From positions 74,617-138,616 of the forward strand of contig JAHBMJ010005289.1 of the NCBI GenBank assembly GCA_018398765.1: DNA of 64,000 nt, in the 5' to 3' direction. Below, piece after piece: positions 23,801-36,115 of the stretch. Origin of the DNA: Chromera velia. Its lineage: Eukaryota; Sar; Chromeraceae. The notes beneath the pieces were generated by a model, which did no database searches, was not told the DNA's origin, and saw nothing but the letters and a program-made list of their open reading frames with translations. The position numbers and the translations under genes were made by a program. The stretch's first letter is position 1; each line of letters starts with the position of its first letter.

Positions 23801-26800
23801 TTTGCACGTTTTGTCTGTTTGTTTGTTTCTCTGTCCCTCGTGCGACACATGTATGTCCTTTCGGCTTTTTGTCTCAGGGCTACTGTGTGCTTCTTTGCAT
23901 GCATGCCCTTTCTTGATGTAGGTGCACCGATATGTCTGCCAAGAGGAAGGCGGCAGAAAAGGAAAGCAAGTTGTTCGATGTGGTGATCCACCCTCCTTCA
24001 CTGCTGGTCGCATGGGCAGCTGTCTCCTTCCCCCGCAGCGTTTAGTTTCTTTCTTCCTTCACTTATTTCTCTACGATGTGGGTGTGTGCAAGGGTGCAGA
24101 CTGGTCTCCTGCTCCGATGTCGATTGTGTTCTGGATCTGCCTCCCCTTGGCGCTCCAGATTGTCATTCCTGTGGCACTCAACTGGATGCCTGAGAGGAGG
24201 ATGGACAGGTGGGTGAGCTGGGCGAGAGAAGAGAGAAGGAACAAAAGCTTGATATGAAAGTAACAAGAGATCGTGTCGTCCTCTCTGATTCTCTCAATTG
24301 GACACCTGAATGAAGTATGAATGTGCAGGTGGCGGTAAGTACTTTGCTCCTGCGAGTTGTGTCGACCGTTCTTCCACAGCTGCTGAAGTGCATGCAATGA
24401 ACGGAACGTGTATGTTCCCAGCACCCTCTCTGCATACCCCTCTTTTGCTCCTTCCTTGCTTAATTTGCTTCTTGAGTCCTCCTTCCTTCCTTCCTTCCTT
24501 CCTTCCTGCAGGCCAGATAGAGAATCGACGCTTGCCCTGGATGACGGAGCGACAGCTGAGAGCGGCAGTGTGCGATCGGTGGGAGGGATGGACCGTGAGA
24601 CTGCCAGACTGAGAAGAGGGGAAGAGGGAAGCGCGGGTGCTGCTGCCGCTGCCTCTCGAGGAGCGCTGTTAGAGGGGGGATCTTCTGCCTCGGAGGGGGA
24701 GGGCATTGAAGAGCGGTCAGTGAGTGTGACCTGTCTCTTTGGTCTTCCGTCGTGTCTCTGTTTTTTCCGTCACCCGTTCTCTCTTGTGCTTCCTCAACTC
24801 GTTCGTCCTCTCGTTACTTCCTTTCACTTTCTCCCCCCCTTTGTGCGTGCGTGTGTGTTTGTGTGTGTGCGTGCTGATACGTGTTGAAGCGAAGGAAGGA
24901 ATGGCCGGTTTAGGAGACGCCATTTTGGGGAGGTTCCTTCTTTCCCCTCTTTTGTTCTCCTCTCGTCTCATCTTGTGACGGCGTCGTTCTTTGGTGTATT
25001 CGATGCGTGGACACACACAACCCTGACTGCATACTTATTCATTTAACCAAGTAGCCTGCTGCACTCGTGACTGAATGGGTATGAATGAATGCAGAATCGT
25101 CTCCCGCAGCTCCGAGTGGCACCCCCCCGGTTTGACGGACAGCCGAGAGGCCACTCGGGAGGAGACGGCAGAGCTGCGTGACAGGAGGGAGAGACAGAGA
25201 AACGGGATCTTCACCCTCGCCGTGGTCGTCTCCATCTGCGCCCTCGGTCTGGCCGTTGTTTCTGTTCTCACACACTACGATCTCACGCCCCTTCCCCCTC
25301 ACCAACTGGTCCTCCTGTACGCAGTGGGGGCCTCGACACTCTGCAGGTAGGTACGTGGGCTGTGTGTATGAGCATGCATGATCATAGAAAATTCAACAGA
25401 TCCGCGTGAGGGCAAGTTTTAAAGAGGTTGTGCTTTTTTTCATGAAGAGGCATGAACTTGAGGAAATGACCTATGGCGGTGCCGAATTGTCTCTTCATGA
25501 AGAATCTATCTGACTTGAATCGATAAGCAGACAGACCCAAGTGGCACAGGCAGGGGAATGCGTTGATTGTGCCGAGAGGCTACGCTCGTCTGTCAATTCG
25601 CACGTACTGTCCGATCTGCTGTTGTTATTTTCTCCATTTCTTTCTCTGCACGTCTCTCGGTCCTGCCTTGTTTGTTTGTTTGTTTGTGCGTCCGATTCTG
25701 CCTGCAGCGTGCTGAACTTTCTGCTGTTGCCTCCCATGATGGCGAAGTGCAACTTCTACATGTTCATGTCCTCTGCCACTTACATCCTTCTGCCGGGTGC
25801 TCTGGACTACTGGTATACTGCCGGTCGGTTTGGGGTGTTATGTTTGGCAGTTGTTGGCTTGTTTTGCTGCCCGCCCTTTTTTTTATACTTTCTGCTTCCT
25901 TCCCTCTGGCTGGCCGTCTCGACGGAGGAAAACAAAAGAAAGTGAAGAAAGGATCGATCAAACGCTTGATTGAAAGCCTGGCCTGCCTGGCTGGCTGCGT
26001 TTATTTGTCTGCTGTCCTCCCATGATCGCTGTTTGTCTGTCTGTCCTTCTCTTTCTTCCCTCTGTCTGCCCTCACGCACTCGCAGGCGACGCGTGCGTCC
26101 CCAACGGCCCACACTTCGACAACACATTCTACATCACCTGGACTAACTTCAGTCAGTCAGTCAGTCAGTCAGTCAGTTGAGGAGTTATAGATTATCATCA
26201 GGGTCTTCCACTATAGAAGTGAAGAGGAGGGAATGGGATAGAAGCGTGCTCTGAATTCAGTATCTTTGCCCATTGCTCCTGTAGTCAGTCTTTTTGGTCT
26301 GTCTGATGCGGCACCTACACTTATCCATCCTCTTCAGCGGTTGTTTGTTTCTTCGACATGTACGAGAGGAGAGAAGACAAGAGAAGCGGAGAGAAGACAG
26401 AGACTGGGGTGAAGGTATATTAGCACATTGTCAGATGCGTTATGCGAATGCATTTCTTGCACGTCCATGTGTCCGGGTGCAGTCGGGACTTTTGCCCAGC
26501 TTCTCGGGGTGTGGCTCTTCCAGGCGGTGACCTCAACATGGGACTTTCGGTCGGCGTTCTGGATTACGTCTGTCGTGCAGGTGTGTGGGGAAAGGGGGAG
26601 GGGGGTAGGGATTAATTTGGATTGTGGAGGGTTTCCTTTCGCACCCGCACAGTCATGAAGCGGAAACGGAAGGAAAACAAATACCGGGAGTACTTTTCGT
26701 CCATGTCTGTAGGTCTCACCCAGAATTTCTTTTTTCCCCTTGTGTTTCGCTGTCCCCCTGTGTGCAAATGAGTGCATGTTGTCGGCTTGTCTGCGTGCCT

Positions 26801-29068
26801 GCCTGTTCCCTTCCGATGACTGGGGCCCCTTTTCTTCTTTGTGCAGTCGGCAGCGGCCATGATTGACTTGATCATCATTCGGAGGTAGGTAGATGCATTG
26901 AAGGCGGTAAGGGGGGGTTGGAAGAAGGAGGATCAGGGAGGGTAAATGAATGGAGATTATCTTCTCCTTGATTCCCTTTCTGTTGGCCTTTCTCTTGTCT
27001 CGGCGGTGGAGCAACTGTGTCTACTGCTTGGAACAATCGTCCGTCCATTCGCTTAGTTCTCCTCCACAAATTTGTTGAACAGGGCCGACACAGTCTTGTT
27101 TGTCCGACCGAACAACCGACGAGATGAAAGAATTCGAGTGATTTCTTGACGGATCGAACATGGTGTTCTCCTAACTTCCAATTGCCTCCCTACGTACTCT
27201 CACCATGTTTTTCTCGTCTCTTCTTTGCCTTCTGTGTGTGTGCAGATGGAATGTGGAGTTCCTGGGCCTCTCTGACAAGGCCACCTACTGGGTCTGTCTT
27301 GTCGTCTTGAATTTGATTCTCTTTTTGTTCAGTGGAGGCATTATTTCAGCTTAAGCTTCCGTCCATGCTTGTGCGAGCGTGTGATCAGCCTCTGTCTGTT
27401 TGTCTGTCTGTCTGTCTGGTTTGCGTGCGGAAAAGTCCTTTTCGGCCGCTCGATGTGTGTCGCATTAATTATCTTTCTTTCATTTGTATTTATTTCGTGA
27501 TGCTGCACGTCCAGCTTGCATGCACGCATATATGGATACCCGTGCGTGGGTCTGTAGGTGTGCACGTATTGTACTTGTACTGCGCTGTGTTGCATTGTTA
27601 TACGGATGTTCAGGTTGGAAGCGCCTGCATTCTTCAGCTGGTCTCGATGCTGAATTTCATGCCGTCCTGTCTCCTCAACGCAAAGCTCTGCCCTCGCAAC
27701 GCGTCAGTCCGTCAGTCCGTTAATCAATCAGTGAGGCACTTAGTCTGCGGACCCGTCAATCAATCAGTCAGGTAGCTGTTGCGTTCGTTCCCCAAATTGG
27801 AAGTCATCCAGCAGAGGAGAGCCAGCAGACCGGATTCATAATACATACTTCCAGAAAGCTTTCACGCCTCGCAGGCGGCTCAATGCCGAATGATGCGATC
27901 TTCCTTCTTCTCCTATGTGTTCTCTTCTTTTGCTCACATGTATGCACGAACATCTGCAGAGAAGCTGCATCCTACGCCATCCTTGCTGGGTTTTCAAATT
28001 TTGGGACTTCAGTGAGTCAGGCCATGGGGGCGTTCCTCATCAAACAATCGGACATCAGAACAACGGTCAGTCGGTTGGTCGGTCGTTAGGGGTTTGTTTG
28101 AGAAGGCTTTTTCCTTCCACTGCAGTGTGCGAACACATTGAGTTAGGCTGGACGTTGTCGGGAGGGGGGGCAGAAATTTGAGTCTATGTACGTGAGAGTT
28201 CATGTCCGTCTGATAGGGAAAATGTTGGTGCAGCTTATAAGTCTATGATTGCATCCGTGTCTGGAGAAACGGTGGGCGCGACAAGGGCTGCAGTGAGTCT
28301 GAAAAGTCGTTGAGGTCTTCTCGCTTCGTCCCTGCTGCCCTCGAATGTTTTTCTTTGCGCCCCACGACTCTTTTCTGACAGGTCCCCTGCAACTTCGACG
28401 CGCTTGCCGAGCTCGTGTTCTTCTGCCACTTTGTCTGTCCCATGCTGATGGTGCCGTTGTCCTTCTGGCTGATCCCCAACTCCAAAATGGACGCGCCTGT
28501 ACCAGGTGGGTGGGTGGGTGGGGCGGTCTCTTTCTCTTTCCTTCTCTCCGCCTTCCGATTTATTTTTTGTCTCTCTCTCTCTCTAGGCGTTTGGATAATT
28601 TTCCTTTTATCATCCGTGGCGAGTGCTTCGGATGCCAGTTGGGACGCGCGTGCGTGTTCTTTTTTCTTGTTTGCCCCCCTGAATTTTCTCCGTGCACCAA
28701 CGAACAATGAATGACTATATGGACGGGTGGATGCAGGAATGGACCTCAACGACAGAGACGAGCCTCACGGAGGTCCTCCCCGGTCTCAAATTCGGCAATT
28801 GGGGGGAAGACCAGAGTAAGTGAGTGAGTGAGGGAGAGCACTGGCAGACGGGGTCAAAGAATTCAAGGGGGGGGGAGGTTTCAATGGGACGATTCGAGAG
28901 GACGTGTTGGAAGAAGGGGGGGGAGACAGTCGTCTCTCTCGAACGCTGGAAGGACTCGCACGAGTGCATTTCTTCCATCTTTTTTTTGTGAAGCAACCAC
29001 GCAGGAGAACTGGCAGGAGAAATTCGTGGAGACGGGGGGAGATGGGAGGAAGTGGGGACAGGAGGTAG
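20841..29068 (+). CDS. BT1/folate-biopterin transporter (FBT) family membrane protein, about 20 exons, about 780 aa
   Basis: The ATG is at 20841. Exons, all phase-consistent to exon 16: 20841-21305, 22044-22079, 22453-22579, 23016-23099, 23304-23353, 23614-23752, 24100-24208, 24512-24715, 25095-25346, 25708-25823, 26086-26151, 26483-26580, 26847-26884, 27246-27291, 27614-27702 and 27960-28065; then about 28242-28292, 28382-28505, 28737-28815 and about 29005-29068. Spliced motifs typical of Pfam BT1 are IPWAMKGLVGFLSDRFPLFGY, MDLLSEGKYSEIIRRLPATG followed by VSFVWSLTTIGALLGTTIIGPLAD, and FMPSCLLNAKLCPRN followed by AILAGFSNFGTSVSQ. The N-terminal 110 residues are hydrophilic. Exons 8 and 9 encode a charged loop of about 85 residues, poor in hydrophobics and not usual for the family. 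About twelve membrane helices are expected. Family members carry folates, pterins or related metabolites; the substrate here is unknown. Exon 17 and the last exon are the least certain. Confidence 0.85.
21671..21867 (+). repeat. 40-bp minisatellite, about 4.9 copies, in intron 1 of the FBT gene
   Basis: Tandem units start at 21671, 21711, 21751, 21791 and 21831 and vary only at the first base (G or C) and one CTCG/CTTG site. Each contains GTCGGGGGTAAC then T7 and ATGATTTTAT. The high identity suggests recent expansion. Confidence 0.95.
24480..24509 (+). repeat. (CCTT)n polypyrimidine microsatellite at an acceptor
   Basis: Seven CCTT units form the polypyrimidine tract directly before the TGCAG acceptor of FBT exon 8 (exon start 24512). 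Confidence 0.9.
26152..26177 (+). repeat. (GTCA)n tract at a splice donor in the FBT gene
   Basis: Six GTCA units start at the donor of exon 11. Only the first unit gives the phase required by exon 12, which opens GTFAQLLGVW. Confidence 0.85.
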
Positions 29069-29537
29069 GAAAGAAGAGAAGATAAGCTGCTGTGGGGGTG
29101 TTATGTTTGGATGAACAGTGGTGATCAAATGACACTGGGGACAAAGTTTCTGCCTCCTCCTCGATCAAGCACAGAACAAGGAAGGAACTGAACTGCAAAG
29201 ACGGGTCAGGGCCGCAGAAGGGGGAGAAGCAAACAAACTGGACCTGGCAGGAACCAGGGCGGAAGTCAATCAAAAAATCAAATTTATCGCAGCAAAATCC
29301 TCAGTCGACCAACCGAATTTGCTGGCAGACATATGCGATTACGTCAGTAAAGAGAGTAAAACAGTACTAAAACTAGAGGAATACTAATCAGTTCAGAGAC
29401 AGAAACAATCGAAACACACCTTTTAAAGCATGCCTAGTATACTAACAACTCTGAACTCTCATACTACGTTTTTTTTTTTCTACGTTATACTATCTCTTTC
29501 ACGTGACCATCATTTTGGCTAAAAATACTAGGCCTGG

Positions 29538-29568
<31 letters not shown>

Positions 29569-29688
29569 CTACATATACATATAAACTGATATAGGTAGTA
29601 TTATAGTGAAATGTGGTGAAATGAGACACAGAGGCAATACATTTTTAAATATATTTATATATTATATTCTCGTTTTATATATATATAT
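29069..29688. other. 3' flank of the FBT gene, AT-rich with (AT)n
   Basis: It probably holds the transporter 3' UTR, then AT-rich DNA with an (AT)n tract at about 29540-29570 and another at 29677-29696 into which the next element inserted. No gene seen. Confidence 0.6.
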
Positions 29689-29696
29689 ATATATAT

Positions 29697-30724
29697 CTAG
29701 GCGACGCACAGTGGTAAAAAAAAAAAAAGAGCTTTCCAGATTTTTTTTTTTCTTTTTTTCTATGAAGGATTTCCTAGAGCACCTCTAGGAGCACCTAGAG
29801 GAGCACCTTTTAGAAGTACTTTTAAACTAACTTCCTCGCGAACTTATTACTCAACTCAAAGTTTTAAATATCTTTCAACCCTAGTTTCAACCCTAGTTCG
29901 AGTCTTAGTATGAGGAGAACGGAGGCCAGACAATTCGTGTTGCAGCAGCACTGTTGCTGACCTCCTGAATGATTTCAAGGCCATCACGAAGATTAGGTAA
30001 ATATGGTAGTCTTTGCTCCTGCTTTCGCTTCCTTTGTTTTGTGTGTTCGTTTCAGACGGTCCGCGTATTCATCTGAGACGCTGTTAGTTAGATAGACACA
30101 GACACAAAGACGCACACACATACACATACGTCTGTGGTGGTTCTCTCAGACACATCTGATGTCCTTCTTGCTTCCCTCCTCTGAGGGATGCCGGGTGATA
30201 GACTAGGTGATGGACCAACTGAGTGTGAGAGACGAGGGAGACAGAGGGAGTGACCCGGTCCGTCGTTTCACCATTCATGCTAATTGAAAAATGAATGAAG
30301 TCTGCGTATATGGCACTGCACGCAGCGACCATCGTAAAAGGAGATTACAGGGATGAAGGCGAACAGGCAGGCGAAGGGAAAAGGGGGCTCTCTTTTGTCC
30401 CATGTAAAGAGTGACAAGAAGGATGGATGCATGGATGCAGACAAAAGAGCAAACAGAGGAGAAGTTCTTTGACTGGCTCTTTGATGATATCTAGGATGAT
30501 ATACATTTCGAAGCTCTAGTTGAAGCTAGTTTTGGTCAATCTTTTTAAGCGTCTACCAAGCTAAAAGTGAAACTAGGATCCTAGATATGATTCAAACTCT
30601 AGTTGAAGCTAGTCATTTAACCTTTATTTTTTTTTACATATACAATAAAATTTTAAATAAATAAAAAAAAAAAGAATAGACGTTTTCAGATTTTTTTTTT
30701 TTTTTACCACTGTGCATCGCCTAG
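29697..30724. mobile_element. hAT-like non-autonomous element, family A copy 1 (1028 bp)
   Basis: Terminal inverted repeats are CTAGGCGACGCACAGTGG followed by poly-A, and at the far end poly-T followed by CCACTGTGCATCGCCTAG. Flanks are ATATATAT on both sides (29689-29696, 30725-30732), compatible with an 8-bp target-site duplication but in an (AT)n site, so weak alone. The second copy at 59195-59991 has a clean 8-bp duplication. The interior at 29915-30480 is much less AT-rich than the ends and may be captured host sequence. An internal direct repeat of TCTAGTTGAAGCTAGT occurs near 30520 and 30600. No transposase. Confidence 0.75.
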
Positions 30725-30732
30725 ATATATAT

Positions 30733-31506
30733 ATACATACCCGCTCTCGGTAAAAATCTAAGCGATCCTTTTTCCAGTTTTTGGAAAAAACACAGTGAGC
30801 CGTTCATTTATTCTCCTTATTTTTGCTTGGCTTGCCATGTTTGAGATCAAATCATGCCGCTTAACACTGGGTGTCATGGGGGACTCATGGGCCGCCTTGA
30901 TGTTGCGAGCGCCTTTAAATACCCTTCTCACCTAGCTTCTCACTCTAGGTAAATAGATGTGAACGGAACTTGCATGTCATGCCCCGGTTGGCCAGAGCCT
31001 AAGTGGTGCTTCCTAGGGTGGCTTGCTGGCTTTAACCGCAATAATACCATATATATGTATATATACTTTCATTTGCCCACAGCCTTCGTTTGCCCTCCCT
31101 GTGTATTTTTGGCCTGCTTCCTACAAAAGCCCTGCTTTGCTCTAGAGTGGCCGACTGGTGGTACTCGCTCTTGTAAACCATACACACCGTTCCCGCTGCA
31201 ATGCTGTGTGCCTGGAAGGGAAACAGTTGTCCAGAGTTTTCGAGAGCCTCCTTACGGCTGCTTCGTTGGGCTGGTCTGGATTTTGTTTGTTTGTTGGGGG
31301 TAGGAGTGCCGCAACACCCTGGCAGCACCGGGCAGCAGTGACGGAGAGTTCAAGACACTGGCTCTCTCTTCTTTAAGGGCAGAGCTAGACATGCAGTTAT
31401 GGAAGAGGTTTGCATGCGGCAGGCGGGGGCTATCGCTTCTTTATATTTCCCTCCTCTTGCCAAGCTCACCCCCCTTCAACAAGCTTTTCCCTCCTCTCAT
31501 CGCATG
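30733..31506. other. Spacer with a dispersed repeat
   Basis: No gene recognised. It contains a segment at about 30969-31040 related to 58190-58262 (separate entry) and reaches the target site of the next hAT-like element. Confidence 0.5.
30969..31040 (+). repeat. Dispersed repeat copy 1 (TTGGCCAGAGCCTAAGT)
   Basis: It shares TGCATGT, ATGCCCC, GGTTGGCCAGAGCCTAAGT and a downstream CTTTAACCGC with 58190-58262 in the same order and orientation. It is probably a fragment of an unrecognised interspersed repeat. Confidence 0.6.
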
Positions 31507-31514
31507 TTTGTGTT

Positions 31515-32830
31515 CAGGGTTACCGATTTTTCCAGTGGTAAATTAAAAGCAAGCTGATTACCGGTCAACCGGTAATTACCGGTAGGGTGGCCAGCCACTG
31601 GTAAAAAGTTTGATAAAGGCTGTAGAGATAAAATATAATTCAAAACCATACTTTAAAAAATTTATTTACGATAATAAGCATTTTTTAAAGCATTTTGAGT
31701 TATTTGTTCATTTATTTACATGGTCTAACTAGGTTTAACAGTCATTTACATATTGTAAATTAAGTTATCTATAGTTTAAGTGACCCTGCAGGTAGTTAGG
31801 ATTTTGTAGGATTTTAGCCCAGGATTTTAGCGGATTTTACGGGATTTTGGCCAGGATTTTAGCGGATTTTGACGGATTTTACTCAGCATTCTGCCGGACT
31901 CTTAAAGTTAAAAATATAATCCCTATACCTAGGATTTTAGAATCTAAAATCCTGGAAGAAAGCTAAAATCTTAGCCTCTTCCTAGGATTTTACGGGATTA
32001 TACGGGATTTTACGGGAAAGATATAATCCCGTAAAATCCTGTAAAATCCTGACATTCATTTCTAAAATCCTAGGATCCAGGATTTTAGTCTTTATAATCC
32101 CTAGAGCCAGGATTTTAGAATCTAAAATCCTGGAGAAATAGTCCGGCAGAATCCTGGGCAAAATCCGCCTAAATCTGCTAAAATCCTGGCCAAAATCCCG
32201 TAAAATCCGCTAAAATCCTGGGCTCAAATCCCACAAAATCCTAGCTACCTGCTGCGGAGACACTAAAGGGCAGCTATGCTGTTTTAAATAATAAAACTGG
32301 AAAGACGGATTGCTATTGGCCTCAGTAGCATCTCAGTAGCGTGTTGACGACCGGTTGACGACCAAAAACGGTACACAATCGGCACAACTCACCTCCACCA
32401 ACACTCTTGTGAGCCACTATGCTATATTTATAGGCACCATGCAAGTGTGATGCAACAAATCTGACAACCTTGAAGGTGAGCACGTCCTCTCAAAAGAGGT
32501 TTTCATGTCTTAAGGCCAGGCCACCTGCTAGCTGCCTCTTTACCTCCGCAACGATCACCACTTCCGGTTCATAGACCTCTGAACCAGGCACTAGACCAGG
32601 TAGACAAGCGCAGACAAACAATTTTTTTTTTTTAATTCGATTCCTAAAAGTGCTAAAAACGTTGAAAGAAGTCTTTAAAGCTAAAAAATAGGACTCGGAG
32701 TTAAATTTTTTTTTGAGCTTCATTTTTTTCTCATTTTTTTCTGGTAAAACTTAGGTAAATGGAGTCTATTACCAGTAATCCGGTAATTATCAGTAGAGAG
32801 GGGTTGTTACCGGACAAAAAAACAACCCTG
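31515..32830. mobile_element. hAT-like non-autonomous element, family B (1316 bp), with perfect 8-bp TSD
   Basis: The ends are CAGGGTT and its complement AACCCTG, flanked by perfect 8-bp duplications TTTGTGTT at 31507-31514 and 32831-32838. Sub-terminal ACCGGTAAT-type repeats occur at both ends (about 31558-31585 and 32770-32815), as is usual for transposase-binding sites of hAT elements. A fold-back element lies inside at 31788-32252. No transposase frame was found. Confidence 0.85.
31788..32252. mobile_element. Fold-back element of AGGATTTTA units, copy 1
   Basis: A near-complete inverted repeat 465 bp long opens GCAGGTAGTTAGGATTTT and closes AAAATCCTAGCTACCTGC. Both arms are built from short iterations of GGATTTTA, ACGGGATTTT and their complements, so the single strand would fold into one long hairpin. 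A second copy lies in opposite orientation at 59273-59818. No target-site duplication was recognised. Confidence 0.8.
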
Positions 32831-32838
32831 TTTGTGTT

Positions 32839-33350
32839 TTTTCTTTGCAACAAATCCGCCTCTTGTCTCTACTCCTTTTCCGCCCTCCCTCGATCTGCTC
32901 TCACAGTAACCGACGGCTCTCTGTTCGGTTTCTTACGTCTGCTCTTATTTAACCCACAAGGCGAAAGCAGTGCTCTGTCTGTTGAATGTAGCAACTACAA
33001 ACTCTGTGTACATGATTCTTGTATTCAGTGTGTTGATGACTCCATGCATAGACTTTCTTCATATGCCAAGTGGCTGGACGAAAGAGAATTCCTGCACTGC
33101 CTGGCTGAGCTGGAATCCATTAATTCAAATGATTATAACTGTCCACTCTCCGGTACAAGTACATCTGAACTCTTCATCCGTAATGTCATTCGATTGCTTC
33201 TATGCTGACATCCGGCCTGTCTCTTTGATGCCTGTCTCCCAATTCTAGAAAGTGATTAACTGATCAACTCCACCGGCGACTGAATAAACAACAACCATGC
33301 ATGTATATGCTACCCGGGAGCTTAGCGCTCCAACTAGGGCTAGACATCCT

Positions 33351-33398
<48 letters not shown>

Positions 33399-33946
33399 GT
33401 TATGGATCATGAATAAGAGAAACACTAAGTCCTTCGATAAGTAAGATCGACCTAATAGTAAAAGTGTCCAATACAGAGTGATCGATTCAATACAGACGTG
33501 TGCCTATTATTGACAGCAATTCTCAGATATAGAGAATGGACGTGCATACATGCTACCTGTTATAGAGAGAAGGCAAGCCTGAAGAAAAGGTGCCCTCTTT
33601 AATAGACCTCTATGTAAGGTACACCCCCCTGCCGTTTGTGGGGGCGACCTCTATAAGACAAAACGGCGACAGTGCTCTAGGGTACCACTAATCACTAATC
33701 ACTAATCATGTATCTGAGCCTTATAGCTTCCGTAGGCCTGACGGAACAATATCTCTCTCTCTTTCTCTCTCTCTCTATATATATATATAATCCAGGCCTA
33801 GTACTAGGCCTAGTAAAAATACTAGTAAAAATTATTAGTAATAGTGATTTAATTGGTGTCCTAGTATATATACCAATACAGCACTGTTGTCATTCTACAG
33901 AAAGTCGCCTTTACAAACAATAATTATATTAAAGACTCTATAATAC
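32839..33946. other. Spacer between two hAT-like elements, with (AT)n
   Basis: Plus-strand open frames at 32759-33248 cross the element boundary and show no family resemblance. Microsatellites include (CTAA)n then (AT)n at about 33352-33400 and (CT)n(AT)n at about 33752-33790. No gene supported. Confidence 0.5.
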
Positions 33947-35808
33947 ATGAGCACTAGGGCTTGGAAAAGGTGCATATCAAAAAAGGTGCAAACCAAGAAG
34001 TTGCACCAGATGTACCTATTTTGCACCAGATGCACCTGTTTTGCACCTAATTGAATAGAATTGGGTGAAAAGCGTCAGCGTCATGGCCATGCAACGCGCC
34101 GCAGCCCCGTTCCTGCAGCTCCTCACGGCCCCAAACGTGCGTGTTGCTGGGCTGCGGTGCGCATTGGTGCGCGGAACAAATCCAATCAGCCAATTTTTGA
34201 GAAAAATTTAAAATCGGCTAAATGCATACAGAGGTTACTGAACGCACGTTCGATTGACAATTAACGCATGTGCTGCATGAAATTAAGTCCATTGGAGCAT
34301 GAGTACCTCTTCTTTTTGCAGTATGAGAACTGTTTTATGGGCTGCCTTATATAACAGAAACGACTGCATATACACGCACAGCAACGTGGAGTGGACAAGG
34401 GTAAAAGGACCAGAACAACAGGTTTGAGTCAAGAAGCTGAGTAAGCAGACTGAGTCCGTTTGCATAGCAATGGCACAATACTAAACGGTTTGTCAGGAGG
34501 AAACAGTTTCCTCGACCTTAATTTATTAGCAATCCGAGGATGAATGCCAATGTAGTGCTGTACACAGATTCTTTTTCATATGATGAAGAGAAGCAAAAAC
34601 GGCACATATATGGGAACATGCATACGCGAAGGTACGTTGACGCTCTCCCTTTTAGTTGTAGATAAAGACTTTTGAAACCTGATGTCGGGTGCTTTTTACG
34701 ATTGGCGGGCTCGATCTATCTTGGTCAGTAAGAGTGCAATTGGTTTGATTATTCGATTTGTTGCTTTACCTGAGAGAGTGGAACTGTTCATCGCTTTCGT
34801 CTGCTGATGGCTTGTCAAGTTTGCATGCTCACATACAGATCTGTATTTGACTTTCTGTCGTGCCACGGCTTCTCGTTACATTTGGTACTTCCAGAGGGTT
34901 TGAAGTCCATCTGTAGAGCGAATTGCAGCTTTCCTAGGGGCGTTCACCCCTTCGTTTGCAAGTCGTCAGTCATACCGGTCCTGTATACCGGTCACTGCAG
35001 TTAATCATTTTTCAATTTCACAAACCGGGGCCCTGTCCAAATAGACGGCTTCAAACAAATGCCAGCAAACAAAAGAGGAGTATGGATCTGAAGACGGAGA
35101 AAGTACTTATACTAGCCGCGTAGATCCTTGCAGGTGGCTCAGGAGGGTATGGAAAGACAAGCTAGTCTGGATAGACATCATGAATCAAGCCGGGTTAGTC
35201 AAAAGAACAAGGTCTGAGGTTAGGAATTGCACCTGTCCGACTCTGTTCGTATTTTTCTCATTCTTCAAAGCCAAACCCAAATCAAAAGCTAAAACCAAAG
35301 CCTCCCCTCCGCCCCAACCAGCCTACATCAAGCTAGAGGAGTTTCTAGGGAAGAAAGACAACATACTGAGGTCGACTTTCAAGGTGGACTTCGAGTGAGA
35401 CAAAGTCTGCAAAGAGTCTGCTCTCTCCTCTTCTTTCTCCTCTTCTTCTTTCTCTTCTTCCTCTTTTTTATCCTCCATTATTATTTTATGTGGGGGGGTG
35501 AGCTAGGGGGTGAGTGAAGAAGAGAGCTAGAGTATATAACGGGGCTGGGCTCTGAGCCTTGAGATCAGGCCCTCACTCATCCTCACTTGCCCTTGCTCAG
35601 AGGAAAAATACAAATAAAAAAAAGCCTTCTTTTGTTTCATTCTTTCTTCTTTTTCTTTTTCATGAAAACGCACCATTTGTGGTTGCTTTCTTCATGAATT
35701 TGCTCCAAAGGGGCATGCATGCAGTTTGAAGGTTTTATGGACTATAGGGACAGAACTGGACTACAGTGCAGCATGCAAACGGCGCCAAACATATTTTAAT
35801 ACTATAAG

Positions 35809-36115
35809 TGTAAGCTGTTTTACTAGAGTTTTAGTACTATCAGATATAGGTGGTTAAAGTCTGATAGACATCGGTTGGTTTGGTCTAGCAATTAATGTCA
35901 ATCTCGAGCATTCTTAGTGATGACGTCAAGCAGACACGTCAAGCATGCACTTCACCAAAATCACTTAATGAAAGCATGCCCGACTTCATGATGCGCGGCC
36001 TCGTGATACACCCATATATGCTATATGGCCCGGGTCCCCCGTCCGGCCCACATCTGCCTGACGCTTGCCAGCCTTTTATTACTCAGTCTTCTTATTAGGC
36101 AGAATGCTCCTCACA
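35809..36115 (-). repeat. 3' LTR of the chromovirus
   Basis: 307 bp. Read on the minus strand it starts TGTGAGGA and ends CAGCTTACA, so it keeps TG...CA termini. It differs from the 5' LTR at 13 positions, all transitions, with no gaps. Confidence 0.92.

Noticed and set aside
24331-24336. Possible 6-nt microexon between TGCAG and GTAAGT in FBT intron 7
   Set aside because: It is frame-neutral and flanked by perfect splice sites, but direct joining of 24208 to 24512 is already in phase, so there is no need for it and no independent support.
27699-27704. GC-type splice donor (AAC then GCGTCA) at FBT exon 15
   Set aside because: The GT two bases later (GTCAGT at 27703) gives the correct phase with exon 16, so a GC donor is unnecessary.
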